Positions 44,270-54,756 of a stretch of DNA of 64,000 nucleotides are shown here, piece after piece. The DNA lies in contig NC_070565.1 in the NCBI RefSeq assembly GCF_026914185.1, forward strand, positions 6,572,001 to 6,636,000, written 5' to 3'. A program made the position numbers and the translations under genes. The notes beneath the pieces are model-generated. The model did not search any database, was not told where the DNA came from, and saw only the letters and a program-made list of their open reading frames with translations. This stretch comes from Puccinia triticina. Its lineage: Eukaryota; Basidiomycota; Pucciniomycetes; Pucciniales; Pucciniaceae. The stretch's first letter is position 1. The number at the start of each line of letters is the position of its first letter.

Positions 44270-46170
44270 AATGTCAAGGCCATTTCATCATGATCACCCA
44301 GGATAAGACAACGTTTGACTCGGCCTTTTGTGCATCCACGATGATACAGTCTGTTGAAATACAATCGAGCTTGAAATGTACCCTCAACAGCATTTCCTCC
44401 CGATCCATGTCATTATTATTGTAAATCTAGATGTCGCAGCGACCAACTGCGCTTGTCTTTTCAAATTTTATCTTGCACCAAATTCCACGGGTGTGGGCAG
44501 GCGTCTATGAATTGAGCTGTACTCAAATTATGGCGCAAATCTGGGAACAAGCAGCTTTGCAAGTAACAAGAAACGGGTCCATGGGCGCGACGTAGCCGCG
44601 AAATCCCTATTAACAGTAAGTGTTCCACGAAAGATGTGTGCAAATTGTTCCCCGCTGGTGACAGTGTGATTCAGGGGCCTCTAGCACTTCGCATCGTAGC
44701 ACAGAAAAGTGTATTGAAAAAGATGAGATGTCGGAGCTCACAATCAGACTCGAAGGAAGAGAGAAAAATTTCGGACTTGGCACACAAATCTCTCGTCGCA
44801 AGTGCAGCCAGATCATGGAAAGAGGGCTTCTTCCAGTGGCGGACTTTGACATCCTGTCGGAAAGGATTGGCCAGGCTCTGCCGGGTTTGCCAGACAATTC
44901 CAGGGGATATGAAGTCTCAATTTCCTCGGTAAACGCTGAGATAGTGTGGTAGCTGCCGTCCGCCTAGAACGGATAAGAGAGACGGCATCCTTCAATTCAT
45001 TAAGTTTTATGGATTGATCAGAAAGAAAAGCCTCGATCCGTAACTTCGTCCAATCTGCAGAGCACAAAGTGAAACGTGACTTTTTGTTCAGCGTAGAAGC
45101 TCAGTCTTGCGCTGTATGCAATCCTCAGTACTTTAACCGCGAAGCCTCCTAGCATTGCTGCCAAAGTCGGGCTCAGCATTGATGAAAGGTATAAGTAAGC
45201 GTACGGTTCCAGCCGTGCTACTACCCATCATCTCCCCAAACCCAGTGTCGATAGACCCCCTTCCCATCTCACATCTTCCCAGACTCTAGCAGTTGCTCCA
45301 AAAAACTTCAGCTTTTGATAAATACACAATATGAACCAAGAGATCTTAGAGTCAACCGGAGAGGTTTTCTCCGACCTTGCGCATGCGGATGCATTTGGTT
45401 CTCCGGAGGATTTCGCAGAGGCCTTGCACCATCTAATGGAATCAGGTAAGCTACGCTTCCAGTATGTGTTTTTTTCTAAATTCTATGGACGATTCTGACT
45501 TTACCTTTGGGAGAAGCTCGGGCCACTGCCCTTGCAAAGCGAAGAAATCAGGTTCAAGAGCTACTGAACCCTTTTCCGAACAGGACCGCTGCCACTTTGA
45601 CATTGAGCAACGATGGCACAGCTTCGGAATGCACAATCTGTAAGGAGGAGCTCTCTCAAGTTGGGCAAACAGTCGTTCAGCTCCCATGTCATCCAGCACA
45701 TCTTTTTCACCGAGGATGCATTCAAGTAAGCAACTCTTTTAGCCCTAGCATCCATAGTCCATTACTGATTTCAATACTTTTCGGATTTAGCCCTGGATAG
45801 AACTAAACACAGGCTGCCCCATCTGCCGAGCTGTATTCCAACTACCACCACCCTCGAACTCGGAACCCGCTGGTTGAATTGGCGGAGCGGCATTCTTGTT
45901 TTGTATCTCTTTCTAGTACAAACCTTTAGTGTACAATACTTTCTCATTTGGCTTTACATGGATTCTTAGAATAGTAGCAAGTAATGCAGATTGCCTTCGG
46001 TTGACATAGCGCAACAGCGCAAGGCACTCCTTTGACTTGATCCGCTTCCTGCGGTCTAGGTAGATCCAATGCCAACATGGAGAAGATGAATATGAAATTA
46101 GGCTCAGCCTTTGTCGTGAGGTAAGAGACCTTGTGTTGAGTTGAAGACGGCATCTCTCTTCTAAAGTTTT
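44270..46170. repeat. first unit of a ~1.9-kb tandem segmental duplication
   Basis: Blocks shared with 46180-48190 in the same order: ACCCTCAACAGCATTTCCTCC, CAACTGCGCTTG, CACGGGTGTGG, GGCCAGGCTCTGC, GGTATAAGTAAGCGTACGG with TTCCAGCCGT, the RING gene, GTACAATACTTTCTC, GGAGAAGATGAA and ATTAGATCACGT. The non-coding parts are diverged by many substitutions and indels. Confidence 0.75.
45331..45877 (+). CDS. small RING-H2 finger protein (copy 1)
   Basis: Exons 45331-45445, 45517-45725 and 45791-45877 (introns GTAAGC..GAAG and GTAAGC..TTAG) encode 136 aa. The N-terminal ~40 aa are acidic (MNQEILESTGEVFSDLAHAD). The RING follows: ECTICKEELSQVGQTVVQ, LPCHPAHLFHRGCIQ joined over the second intron to PWIELNTGCPICR. 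This gives C-x2-C, C-x3-H-x2-H-x2-C and C-x2-C, the ligand set of an E3 ubiquitin ligase with an extra residue between Cys3 and His4. A GGTATAAG TATA-like box at 45189 is shared with copy 2. It has no other domain or membrane segment. Its substrate is unknown. Confidence 0.85.
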
Positions 46171-46179
46171 TTTGTCATT

Positions 46180-48190
46180 AGATCACGTTTTACATATTCA
46201 AACGTGAATAAATGTTGAAATATACCCTCAACAGCATTGCCTCCCAATTTATTATATTTCTCTTTCAATCTCAGAGTTGACCAACAACTGCGCTTGAGCA
46301 AAGAGTCTTTCCTTCCAAAAGTTGTCTTGCATCTAAATTCACGGGGTGTGGATACTTCAAAAAGTTGTCTGCATCTAAATTCACGGGGTGTGGATAGCGA
46401 CGTCTAAGGATGACCTGTAGACACATTATGGCTAAGAACTGGGAACAGACGGCTCATTAAACAACAAGAAGCAGCTTCATGGGCGCGGCGGGACACCGAA
46501 TTCCATATTATCCTCAGAAGGATGTGTGCAACGTTTTGCTCGCTCATGCCACAATGAAGACTTATTAATCTAACTTGGCACACACGTCTCTCCTCCCAAG
46601 TGAGTTAAATGAGTGCCTCCTGCCGAGACTTTGTACCCTTGAGCGCCGGGCCTTTCCATCCAAGGAAAGGATGGGCCAGGCTCTGCAAACGAGTCCAGGA
46701 AATATATAGTCTCAATTACATTCCAGTTTGGCAGCTGCCGCCCGACCGTAACGTATAAGAGAAACCAGAGCCTTACGATCTATAGCTTTAGGGATTGATC
46801 AGAAATACAATCCTGGAAGTAAAATTTCACTCAGTCTGCTGAGGACAAAGGAAACTAGAATTCTTGTTCAAAGCAGGCAGCTTGACAGCGGAGAAAGGCA
46901 TAGCAACCCGTAGATGATCTAGAAACTAGGCTTCAAGTCCGCGCCTTTGTCGAGCAAGCTGAGCCTCGCGCTGTTGCAAGCAGCAGCAGTCCTCAGCAAT
47001 TCAATTCAATCGCAAAGTCTCCCCTATGTGCTGCTGAATTTGGGCTCAGCATTGATGTAAGGTATAAATAAGCGTACAGTTCCAGCCGTACTGCTACCAA
47101 CCATCTCCCCCAACTCACAACCAATCTCGCCACCTCCTCCCCATTCCATCCCCTCCCAGACCATAGCAGCTACTCCAGAACTCTTAGCCCTTAATAAATA
47201 AACAATATGGATCAACAAGACTTGTTTGAGTTGGACGAAGAGGCTGAGTTGGAATTGGCGCCCGAAGGCGAGGCTCAGGTCTTGGCAGACGACCACTACG
47301 AATGGGCTACGCCCGCTGTCCCGGACGACTTCGATCTGGACACCACTTCTATGGAGCAACTCGAGGTGGGTGCGGCCTACCTAGTGGAATCAGGTGAGAT
47401 GTCACCGGAGGAAGCCGAGGAGGTCATGGACAGCCTAAGGCAATCATGTAGGTCACACTTAGATCATGTGTTGTGTTCACGGCTGATTCTGAGTTTACCT
47501 CCCGAACAAGTTGCCTTGGCACAGCGCAGGAGGCATGTTCAGCAGGGACTGGACGCTCTTCCCCACCCGACCGCCCCCACTGCGACACCGAGCCAAGATG
47601 GCGAAGCTGAGAGCTGCACAATATGTCAAGAGGAACTCTTTCAAGTTGGCCGACCTGTTGTCCAGCTCCCATGCCATCCGTCCCACCTTTTCCACCAAGA
47701 CTGCCTCCAAGTAAGCACATATTCTTATTGTCTATCTGCATTATCAATGACTGATTCAGATTCTTTTCTGTTGCAGCCCTGGATTGAGCAGAACTCAACA
47801 TGCCCTTTATGTCGCGTTGTAGTTCAGCTATAAAGGCGATCTTCGGGCTCGGAACTCTCCGGTTGAACCGGAGCTGCTGGCATTTTTTCTTGTATTTCTT
47901 TGTAATATGAACTTTTAATGTACAAACGGTCTCAATCTGTATCTCCATTGGTCCTTAATAGCAAGGAATCTCAATCATTTCGCAACCCCAACGCGCGAGA
48001 GCGCAAGATCCTTTTTGTTTCTCTGCTTTCCGGGCTACAGCTAGATTCATTGCCCATGTAGAGAAGATGAAGACATACATACAAAGTGAGGCTGAGCCTC
48101 TGTTGAGATGGAAAACACTCTTATGCCGTCCCGAAAGACCAGCAGCCTCTCTTTTATAATCCCGCTGCCATTAGATCACATGCGCATGAT
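46180..48190. repeat. second unit of the ~1.9-kb tandem segmental duplication
   Basis: Mirrors 44270-46170, from ACCCTCAACAGCATTGCCTCC at about 46221 to CCATTAGATCACATGC at about 48168. Within it, AAAGTTGTCTTGCATC and CTAAATTCACGGGGTGTGGATA are themselves duplicated at about 46318 and 46362. Confidence 0.7.
47207..47833 (+). CDS. small RING-H2 finger protein (copy 2)
   Basis: Exons 47207-47447, 47511-47710 and 47777-47833 encode 165 aa. The very acidic N-terminus starts MDQQDLFELDEEAELELAPE and is ~40 aa longer than in copy 1. The RING is SCTICQEELFQVGRPVVQ, LPCHPSHLFHQDCLQ and PWIEQNSTCPLCR, all eight ligands kept. Intron positions and phases match copy 1. The first intron donor is GTAGGT after TCAT, chosen by alignment of both introns. 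The GGTATAAATAAG box at 47061 is a good TATA element. It is intact and probably expressed. The role is ubiquitin ligation by family; the target is unknown. Confidence 0.88.
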   Translation: MDQQDLFELDEEAELELAPEGEAQVLADDHYEWATPAVPDDFDLDTTSMEQLEVGAAYLVESGEMSPEEAEEVMDSLRQSCRSHLDHVLCSRLILSLPPEQVALAQRRRHVQQGLDALPHPTAPTATPSQDGEAESCTICQEELFQVGRPVVQLPCHPSHLFHQDCLQVSTYSYCLSALSMTDSDSFLLQPWIEQNSTCPLCRVVVQL

Positions 48191-48199
48191 GTTGCGGAG

Positions 48200-49270
48200 T
48201 TGCAGTCTTGAAGTTGGATGCTTGCCACGGTCGCGCCCCGCGCAGTCGCGCAGCCGGCTAGCTCCATTGTCATCAAACTCGGCGAGTCGGCTGGCGGGAC
48301 CGGCGCTGCCCAAGTCAAATTTGAGGCCAGGGCTTGGGCTTCAACCTGCTTCAACTCCCCAGAACTAATTACAGAAAACAAAAATCAAAGGCCAAACCTC
48401 AAGCGGGTACTTAACCTGCTGTGCCTGCCCAGAAGCAACAGGGCGCCATCCCCGGACGACCAGGCTAATCAAGCTTAGACTACTGAGAACACTTGCCTCT
48501 TGATGGCGAGACATCTCAACCCGCAAGGGCATTTAAGCCGCGGAAAAAGACTTGGGTGCTATGTAAATCCTGCAGTGCAGCCGACAGCCTGGCCAATTCC
48601 TACAAGTATCTGATCCATTGCGCGGTTCTCCTCAGCAATCCTACTACAAACAGGGAAAACTTTATCTCAGTCTGCCAGTTGGGCCTGTCTCAGCCCTTGA
48701 GACAGTGATTTGATGGAGACATGTGTAGCCTCGCTCAAGGGCGGCTTACTGTCTACCGTGTTTCTCTTGTTGGAATGACAAAGTAAATTCATCGAAACAT
48801 TTCGGGATAAACCCCAGCTGAATGGAAGAACGTGATTTCCCACGACCAGAACGGATTATCGTGTTGGGTGAAGTTTGAGGGATGTGATGCATCCGTGGTG
48901 TTGAGCCGGAATCACCCCCAGGCAGGTACCTCGGATACATCCAAATGTGCATATTATCAGACAATGATATGATGTCTTTTTCGGAAGCTCATGTTGGGAG
49001 CCATTGTGCATTAGTGGCAGTGTATGTCGGACAATATTGTGCCTACTTACTGAGGGTAGTTCGAGGATCCATCCTGAAATCGTGCGACTGAGTCCGAGTA
49101 TTGGAGTTGTGTGTGTATTAAGGTTTCTCGAAGCCAGGCCTCGCCGGGTGGCCCGTGCCTGGCGGGATGCGAGCGGGTAACCCCGATGGGCGGTGCAAGA
49201 ACGGTGGCGATCGAGCTCAGGAGTGTTGGAGTATGGCCGGAAGATTCAGGAAGACAAGAGTGCAAAAACA
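48200..49270. other. non-coding stretch
   Basis: Short frames only. The minus frame 48154-48381 (LKQVEAQALASNLTWAAPVP) is open but shows no family signature. No gene is called. Confidence 0.4.
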
Positions 49271-49274
49271 GAGT

Positions 49275-49575
49275 TCATGATCATGTACTTAGTCTAAAGC
49301 TAACGGGTGATACTCCGGGGGATTCACCCGGTTAGTTCGGGTAGCCATTATGTAGCCTGGATGTTCCCGCGCCCGCCTTCAATCTCTTTTCCTCACCGAG
49401 ATTGGAGACGGGATCAGCAGCGCCGATAGCTGACGCGACGGGACTGTTTCGTCCAGGTTAGTATCTTTTTGCCTTGTTATCTTCATGCAATCAATTAACG
49501 AGATTGGAGACGGGATCAGCAAGGATCAGCAGCGCCGATAGCTGACGCGACGGGACTGTTTCATCCAGTGCCCAT
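49275..49575 (+). mobile_element. LTR-like segment with intron-like duplication
   Basis: The block CGAGATTGGAGACGGGATC...ACTGTTTCGTCCAG (49397-49456) is followed by GTTAGT. It is repeated at 49499-49568 with a 10-bp insertion, again ending CCAG. The intron-like unit is 49457-49568 (112 nt). The upstream CCTCAC/CGAGATTGGAGAC resembles the LTRs at 36322 and 37186. The ends were not delimited. Confidence 0.6.
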
Positions 49576-49579
49576 TTGC

Positions 49580-50620
49580 CCCTGGCATCTTATGGGTGCT
49601 TACCGGGAGCGGAGCGGGAGGTGGGTCTAGACTCTAGTCCAAGACGCGTAAACTCAGGCGGCGCTGCCCCGCGCGAGAGCGCGGAAGGGAACTGGTGCGC
49701 GATGGGAATCGCGCTTGACCAGAGAGGGCCACCGCACTCCGCAGTTGGGATCGCCGATTCGCAGCAACCAGATTCTTAAACCTAACTGATCCGGGAGCAA
49801 CCGGTACCGGCTAGCCGTATCCGCCTCGGAACATTAGAATCTGCAAGCCTCGCCGATCACAAACCGACACCAAGTTCCCAAACCAAAAGAAGGAATTTTT
49901 TGCCCCACCCACCCACCCAGTTGAGGGTCCCGCCCGCCCGCGGGCTCAGACCTTTGTGCAGAAGAATCTCGCAGGAGGCTGCAGCATATTACCTACCAGG
50001 GCAATAGAGCATGCCTCCTCACTCTCTCTACTTCCAAACCAGCTCCGTGACACACTCCGCGGAGTAATAGTCAAGAGAAGGGAAGAGAAAGAGGAGAAGG
50101 AGTTCTTCCCCCCTTATCCCATACTCGAGTGACTCGGGGAGCTACAACAGTAGCTTTCAGGTCACCCTAGACAATAAGAAGGAACTAGTTAACCTTCAAG
50201 CATTGTTGAAAAAGTGAAAAGAAAAAGGGCCAAGGAGCTATCCGCGGCCCACCTACGCGCCTACCACGTGGCAGCAGATTGGATAAGGAGAGCAACAAAC
50301 TACTCACAAACACCATCAACCAGAAAAGGATGGCCAGGATACCAACACCAGCATTGGCAAGCGGAGGATCATTCCAGGCCTGTGAGTAAACTACAATACA
50401 CAGAAACAACAAAAGAAACTGCAGACGGACTGCCTCATTGGCAGTGGCAATCAACACCTGTTGTAACCCCACTGGTTTACACATGAAGGGTGTCATCTAG
50501 ACCCCTTTTCACATCCTTTTCATGTATATAAACCTGTCTATGTTCATACACATGAAAAGCATCATTCCTAGCGTGAACCACATTCTGAGGTTCCTTTAGG
50601 TTATGAGCCCTCAAAAGTTA
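49580..50620. other. non-coding stretch
   Basis: Contains GC-rich repeat-like DNA (CGGGCGGG near 49930) and no supported gene. Confidence 0.4.
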
Positions 50621-50627
50621 TGGGACA

Positions 50628-51700
50628 TGCTAAATGCACGCCAAATTTTTACTACATGCACGCCAAAAAGGCGTGCACAGGCGTGTACACCATCTGTTTG
50701 TGGTGTACAGGGAAGTTTACTCCCAGAAACCCAGCGCCCCCAGTCATGTACGCCAATTCTGCAGGCGTACGCGACTGGAGATGCCAATTCCCCAAGGAAC
50801 ATGGCATATAGATACAAATCCAGCTCTCCGAGAGCTCTTGCAAGCTGGATAGTACATGCCCCTTGCCTGGAGCACATCACGGCACTGGTACATACCAGGT
50901 CACCAAGAGCTCTCGGCAAGCTAGAAGTTTGACCAGCTCACCGTGAGTGTTTTGCCCGCAGAGCTGATCAAAGTCCAGCTTTCCAAGAGGTATTTATTCT
51001 CTTGGAGAGCTGGTTAATTATCATCACAGCGGCAGAAATTCCTACCTTCTGGCAAGCTGGTACAAATTCAGCTTGCCAAGAGGTATGCATTCCTCTCGGG
51101 GAGCTGGTCAAAATCCATCCTGCCAACAGAAATGTCTACCTGCCGGCGAGCTGGTGCAAATCCAGCTCACCAATAGGAATACATATCTCTTGGCGAGCTG
51201 TCCTTTGACCATCTTGCCGGGAAAAACATTCTTGGTGAGCTTGTTAAATCTGTGCAGCTCGCCAAGAGGTACATATTCCTCCCGGCGAGCCAGCACCAAG
51301 AGGTATACATACATATTTGGCGAGCTGGAAATTGACCAGATTTCCAGGAAGAAAACTCCTGGCAAGCTGGGATTGCACCAGCTTGCCAAGAAAAAGATGG
51401 GGGGGTTGTGAAATGGTGTGGCCATGCCATTTTATCTAGCGTGCAACAAATCCACACCCCCAAAGGGTAGGTGTACTGATGCTTTGTATGCCACATCTAT
51501 TGGCATCCTCATGCCGGTACGCCAATTTTTACAGGCAAATTGGTGTGCCAGGCCCCGTATGGCATCAAAGTTGGTGTGCACAGGCTGGCACACAAAAAAA
51601 TTGGTGTTATTGGGCCATTTACGCCAATTTCTTGGCGTACCCACCTATACACGCCAAAAACATGGCGTGCATGGAGTAACAATTTGGTGTGCATTTAGCA
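50628..51700. mobile_element. 1,073-bp palindromic-word element (ACGCC/GGCGT, CTTGGCGAGCTGG array)
   Basis: The ends TGCTAAATGCACGCCAAATT and (complement of the right end) TGCTAAATGCACACCAAATT form a ~50-bp TIR. The flanking modules are paired ACGCC and GGCGT words. The middle (50815-51400) is an array of CCAGCTCGCCAAGAGGTA, ATTCCTCTTGGCGAGCTGG and intermediates. It has the same overall plan as the elements at 4855 and 15083 with different words. No target duplication was recognised. Confidence 0.8.
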
Positions 51701-52285
51701 CAACCCAAATTTATCTTGACTTCAAATCATATATATCTCTCTTTACCTTGTTGGATAAACAACCATTTCTCTCTATCTTCTAGGGTATCCCAGTGTAGGG
51801 AGTAATTGACCCCTAATCAATCAGCAAAACTTCAAAATATCCTATATCAATCACTCGACATCCTCAATGAAACATAACTATACCTAATAAGCTGCACGCG
51901 ATTAGCTACCGCCGTGTATACCTGTTCTTAGGACGCTGAGTTCAGGGGCTGAAAATTTCTTTAAAACTTCTTTCAACCAAACCAGCAAGATTACAATCAA
52001 CTTTATTGTCTCCACATCACTTGAATATCTCTTTCCCTGTTTCCATTTTTTTCTTTCCCAACATCTATACTTCAATATCCACCCAATCCCAACCACTCTG
52101 AATTCTCCACATAACTCTATCACCTCCACAAATAGACACACTTCTTTATCTTCTGATCACAATACGCCAAATCTCTTCTTCTACATTCCTGTCATCACCG
52201 TTCTTCCTTTTTTACTCTCCCAATTTTTTTTCTTCCTTTTCCCGTAAACCTGGTCCCCACCTCCCTCAAATCTTATCCCTCTGTT

Positions 52286-52690
52286 ATGTCATCTCCCGTG
52301 GTGAACACCCCCAACTCCGGCGGCAATACCCCCAGGCCTGACCCACCAGCACCCGTTGTACGTTGCCCAGCTGTTGTCAATGTGGCTGAGGACAGAAACA
52401 CCGCAGCTATTATTGCTTTGGTTGTAAACCTCATCCAAGACAAAGACCGCCTCTTACCTGACGGGTCTAATTTCGGAGTGTGGGGGGATTTTTTGCAAGA
52501 ACACATGTGTGATGCTGTCAACAACGGCGATTACCTTATGTTCCTGTTGACAAGCAAAGTCCATGAACAAACTTCCCAATTGGTTCTGTTGTACTCCATT
52601 GACCGGACTCTGCGCCAACCTATGGCACGTTTTGCGACCACGCAAGCAATGTTTGCTGAACTCCGCCTTTGTTTCAACGTCAAGAATCCA
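52286..52690 (+). pseudogene. Ty1/Copia gag-like fragment
   Basis: The open frame starts MSSPVVNTPNSGGNTPRPDP and continues with DGSNFGVWGDFLQEHMCDAV, YSIDRTLRQPMARFATTQAM and FAELRLCFN. The W and the following helices resemble the N-terminal gag domain of Copia elements. After NPHL it runs into the non-coding element at 52690, so it is truncated by insertion. The ~500 bp upstream (51790-52285) have the C/T-rich look of an LTR and leader, but no boundary was identified. Confidence 0.6.
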
Positions 52691-53130
52691 CACCTCAAGC
52701 TTTCAATCATCAAGACCTCAAGATCCTCAGCCTCTCAAGCTCTCAGTTTATTCCTCCCAATCCCTCTCATCCTCTTCCTCAGTTTCATTTCCCCCTCTGG
52801 TCCGCTCCCTTCAAATTCTTGGTCCCAAAACAGCATGTGCTGTGGGTTTGTCTCTTGTTTTGTCTGTGGTTTTCAAGTGGTTTTGATTCTTCTTCTCCCT
52901 TTCTTCTCTTTCCACTGGTGGTTGATTGTTTTGTCTATGTGTCTGCCTCATCTCTCTGGTTTCTCCTTTTTGTCTTGTGTTTTTGTTTTCTTTTCTTTTC
53001 TCCCTGTTGTCTGTCGTGTTGTGCGCGCATGTGGCGCGCAAGGAGATGATGAAATGTATGTGACAGGTCGCCTCCCTGAATCCAAGTTTGCCAAACTTGG
53101 ATGATGGGAGAGGCATGGCATTCTGATCCA
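52690..53130 (+). mobile_element. non-coding retroelement copy (family of 41650 and 34620)
   Basis: GTGCTGTGGGTTTG, a T-rich tract, GCGCGCAAGGAGATGATGAA, GTGACAGGTCGCCTCCC and GGCATGGCATTCTGATCC occur in the same order as in the other copies. It interrupts the Copia gag fragment. Confidence 0.6.
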
Positions 53131-53279
53131 AGAAACAAGGCCATCACTTTTTCCGAATCATTATGAAGAATGATTCCCTCTGAATCCATCAAGATCACCA
53201 GATCCTTCCTCAACCAACAAAACCGCCGCCAAGGATACAAACCCTTGGTGAACTTCTCAAAACCACTTCCCCCCAGCTA

Positions 53280-53537
53280 TCAATTCGAATCTGTACAACT
53301 CTTTCTGGACCAATCCGTGAGGGAAGTCACCCCAACACCTATCCCCTCCCAGGGCTGCCGCTGGCCTAGCACCGGACGGAGCTCCTCTTGGCAGGCTTGA
53401 GCGTTTAAAACCGCGATGGACGCCGATTGGGACTGAATTAAATTGGACTGGAGTGAATTATTGACTTGTAAATTCGCCAATAAGGTTGATAAATCATCAT
53501 CCTGTTGACCACCCTGCTGTCTGCTAGGCCCCGCCAC
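53280..53537 (-). pseudogene. possible gag N-terminal fragment
   Basis: The frame MAGPSRQQGGQQDDDLSTLL, NNSLQSNLIQSQSASIAVLN, then TDWSRKSCTDSN resembles the Gln-rich start of a retroelement gag. It has no domain and is short. Confidence 0.3.
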
Positions 53538-53704
53538 CGGACAAATACCTCAAGTATTGGGAGTTGGAATTTGATGTGGGAAAAAATTTATGAACAAAGG
53601 GGAATTGTGATCAACAGGCAACAGTGAATTGACAGAAAAGAAAGGATTTTATTGAGGAGGGATGTTCATTGGAATCAGTTGAAGTGTGTTGGGAGGTGGA
53701 GAAG

Positions 53705-53967
53705 TGTAAAACCCCCGCGCCGTAGGCGCCGCGGATTTCACAAACCTGTTGCAAGACCCAAAATGGGCCCCATATAGCTCTGCACTCCCCGCCCCGCCTA
53801 GCTCAGTAGAGATCCTCGACTGACTGACTATCTCTCCTGAGCTAGGTAAGCCCAAGTTTCCCCTTTTCTTATCTTGGCCTGTCCTCCACCTTTTATTGTA
53901 TATAGGGAGAGATCCTCGACTGACTGACTATCTCTCCTGAGCTAGACGTGCAATACAAGCCCCACGT
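53705..53967 (+). mobile_element. 5' LTR (TGTAAAACCCCC...) with intron-like duplication, next to a primer-binding site
   Basis: It starts TGTAAAACCCCCGCGCC. The hairpin block CTAGCTCAGTAGAGATC...TCTCTCCTGAGCTAG ends at 53845 and is followed by GTAAGC. From AGAGATCCTCGAC onwards the block is repeated exactly 100 bp later, ending TAG at 53945, so 53846-53945 is a 100-nt intron-like unit. TGTATATAGG just before the second copy could be a TATA box. The LTR probably ends CAATACA near 53957. Confidence 0.75.
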
Positions 53968-53979
53968 TGGTATCAGAAC
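53968..53979 (+). promoter_or_regulatory. primer-binding site for initiator tRNA-Met
   Basis: TGGTATCAGAAC matches the usual initiator-Met primer-binding site TGGTATCAGAGC at ten of twelve positions or better. It lies ~10 nt beyond the LTR end. It shows that the adjacent LTR is a 5' LTR, whose internal region is cut off at 54084. Confidence 0.7.
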
Positions 53980-54756
53980 TCCTGAGACCCTCACCTGTGG
54001 CCACTACATACTAGTATACTGTACCGGGGCATAGAGGGGCCTGTTAGTACACGCTAGAGGGTGTACTGGGCGTGTAAATTCAGCGACTCTGGAATCCCCG
54101 GCCCTGTTCGAAACTCCAGAACTCCAGGCCCCTAAAATCCGTACAAGTCACTGGCCCTCCCGCCGGTCATATGATCCCCGTACTCCGACCCACCCGTAGC
54201 ACATCACCCCAACATATCACCACCACCATCACACCCACCTTGTGTACATGTATTGATTAATCCAAAATACGATCATCCACCGTTGCATCTATACATCACA
54301 TTGGCCAACCAATAATACCACACCCTAGACTGCATTTCACCGTCATTTGTGTCTCCGACATTTTTTTGTCAACTGTGTAAAGTTTTATGTTATTTATTTC
54401 CTTTGTTCCGGATTCTTACTATGAAAACAATAAAATAATGCATCGAAATGTTGAATTGATGTGATATACAATTACATGTAAAGCAAACAAAAAAGATAAA
54501 TAAGAGAGATGAAAGAATCTGAAAAGAACGAGTAGTAGTGTCCTACTCATTCTCGGGTGTAGGATCAATATCTGCTTCGACCTCCTCCCCATCATCAGCT
54601 CGCTGCAGAGCTCCCTGATCACGTTCAAGAGCACGATCGAGTTGGGCTTGATACTTCTTCCCCGTATCGCCCATTAGACACACATTTCAACCATCTCTTT
54701 CCCTTTCTATCAAACGGGGGGAAAAAATGATGATATGTGTTTATCTTACTGATAAT

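Noticed and set aside
48154..48381. Minus-strand frame of 75 codons
   Set aside because: Open but without start context, splice signals or family resemblance.
49397..49568. Self-cleaving ribozyme (retrozyme-like) in the repeated block
   Set aside because: CTGACGCGACGG..GTTTCGTCC was checked for a hammerhead core; the CTGANGA and GAAA core boxes are not in the right arrangement.
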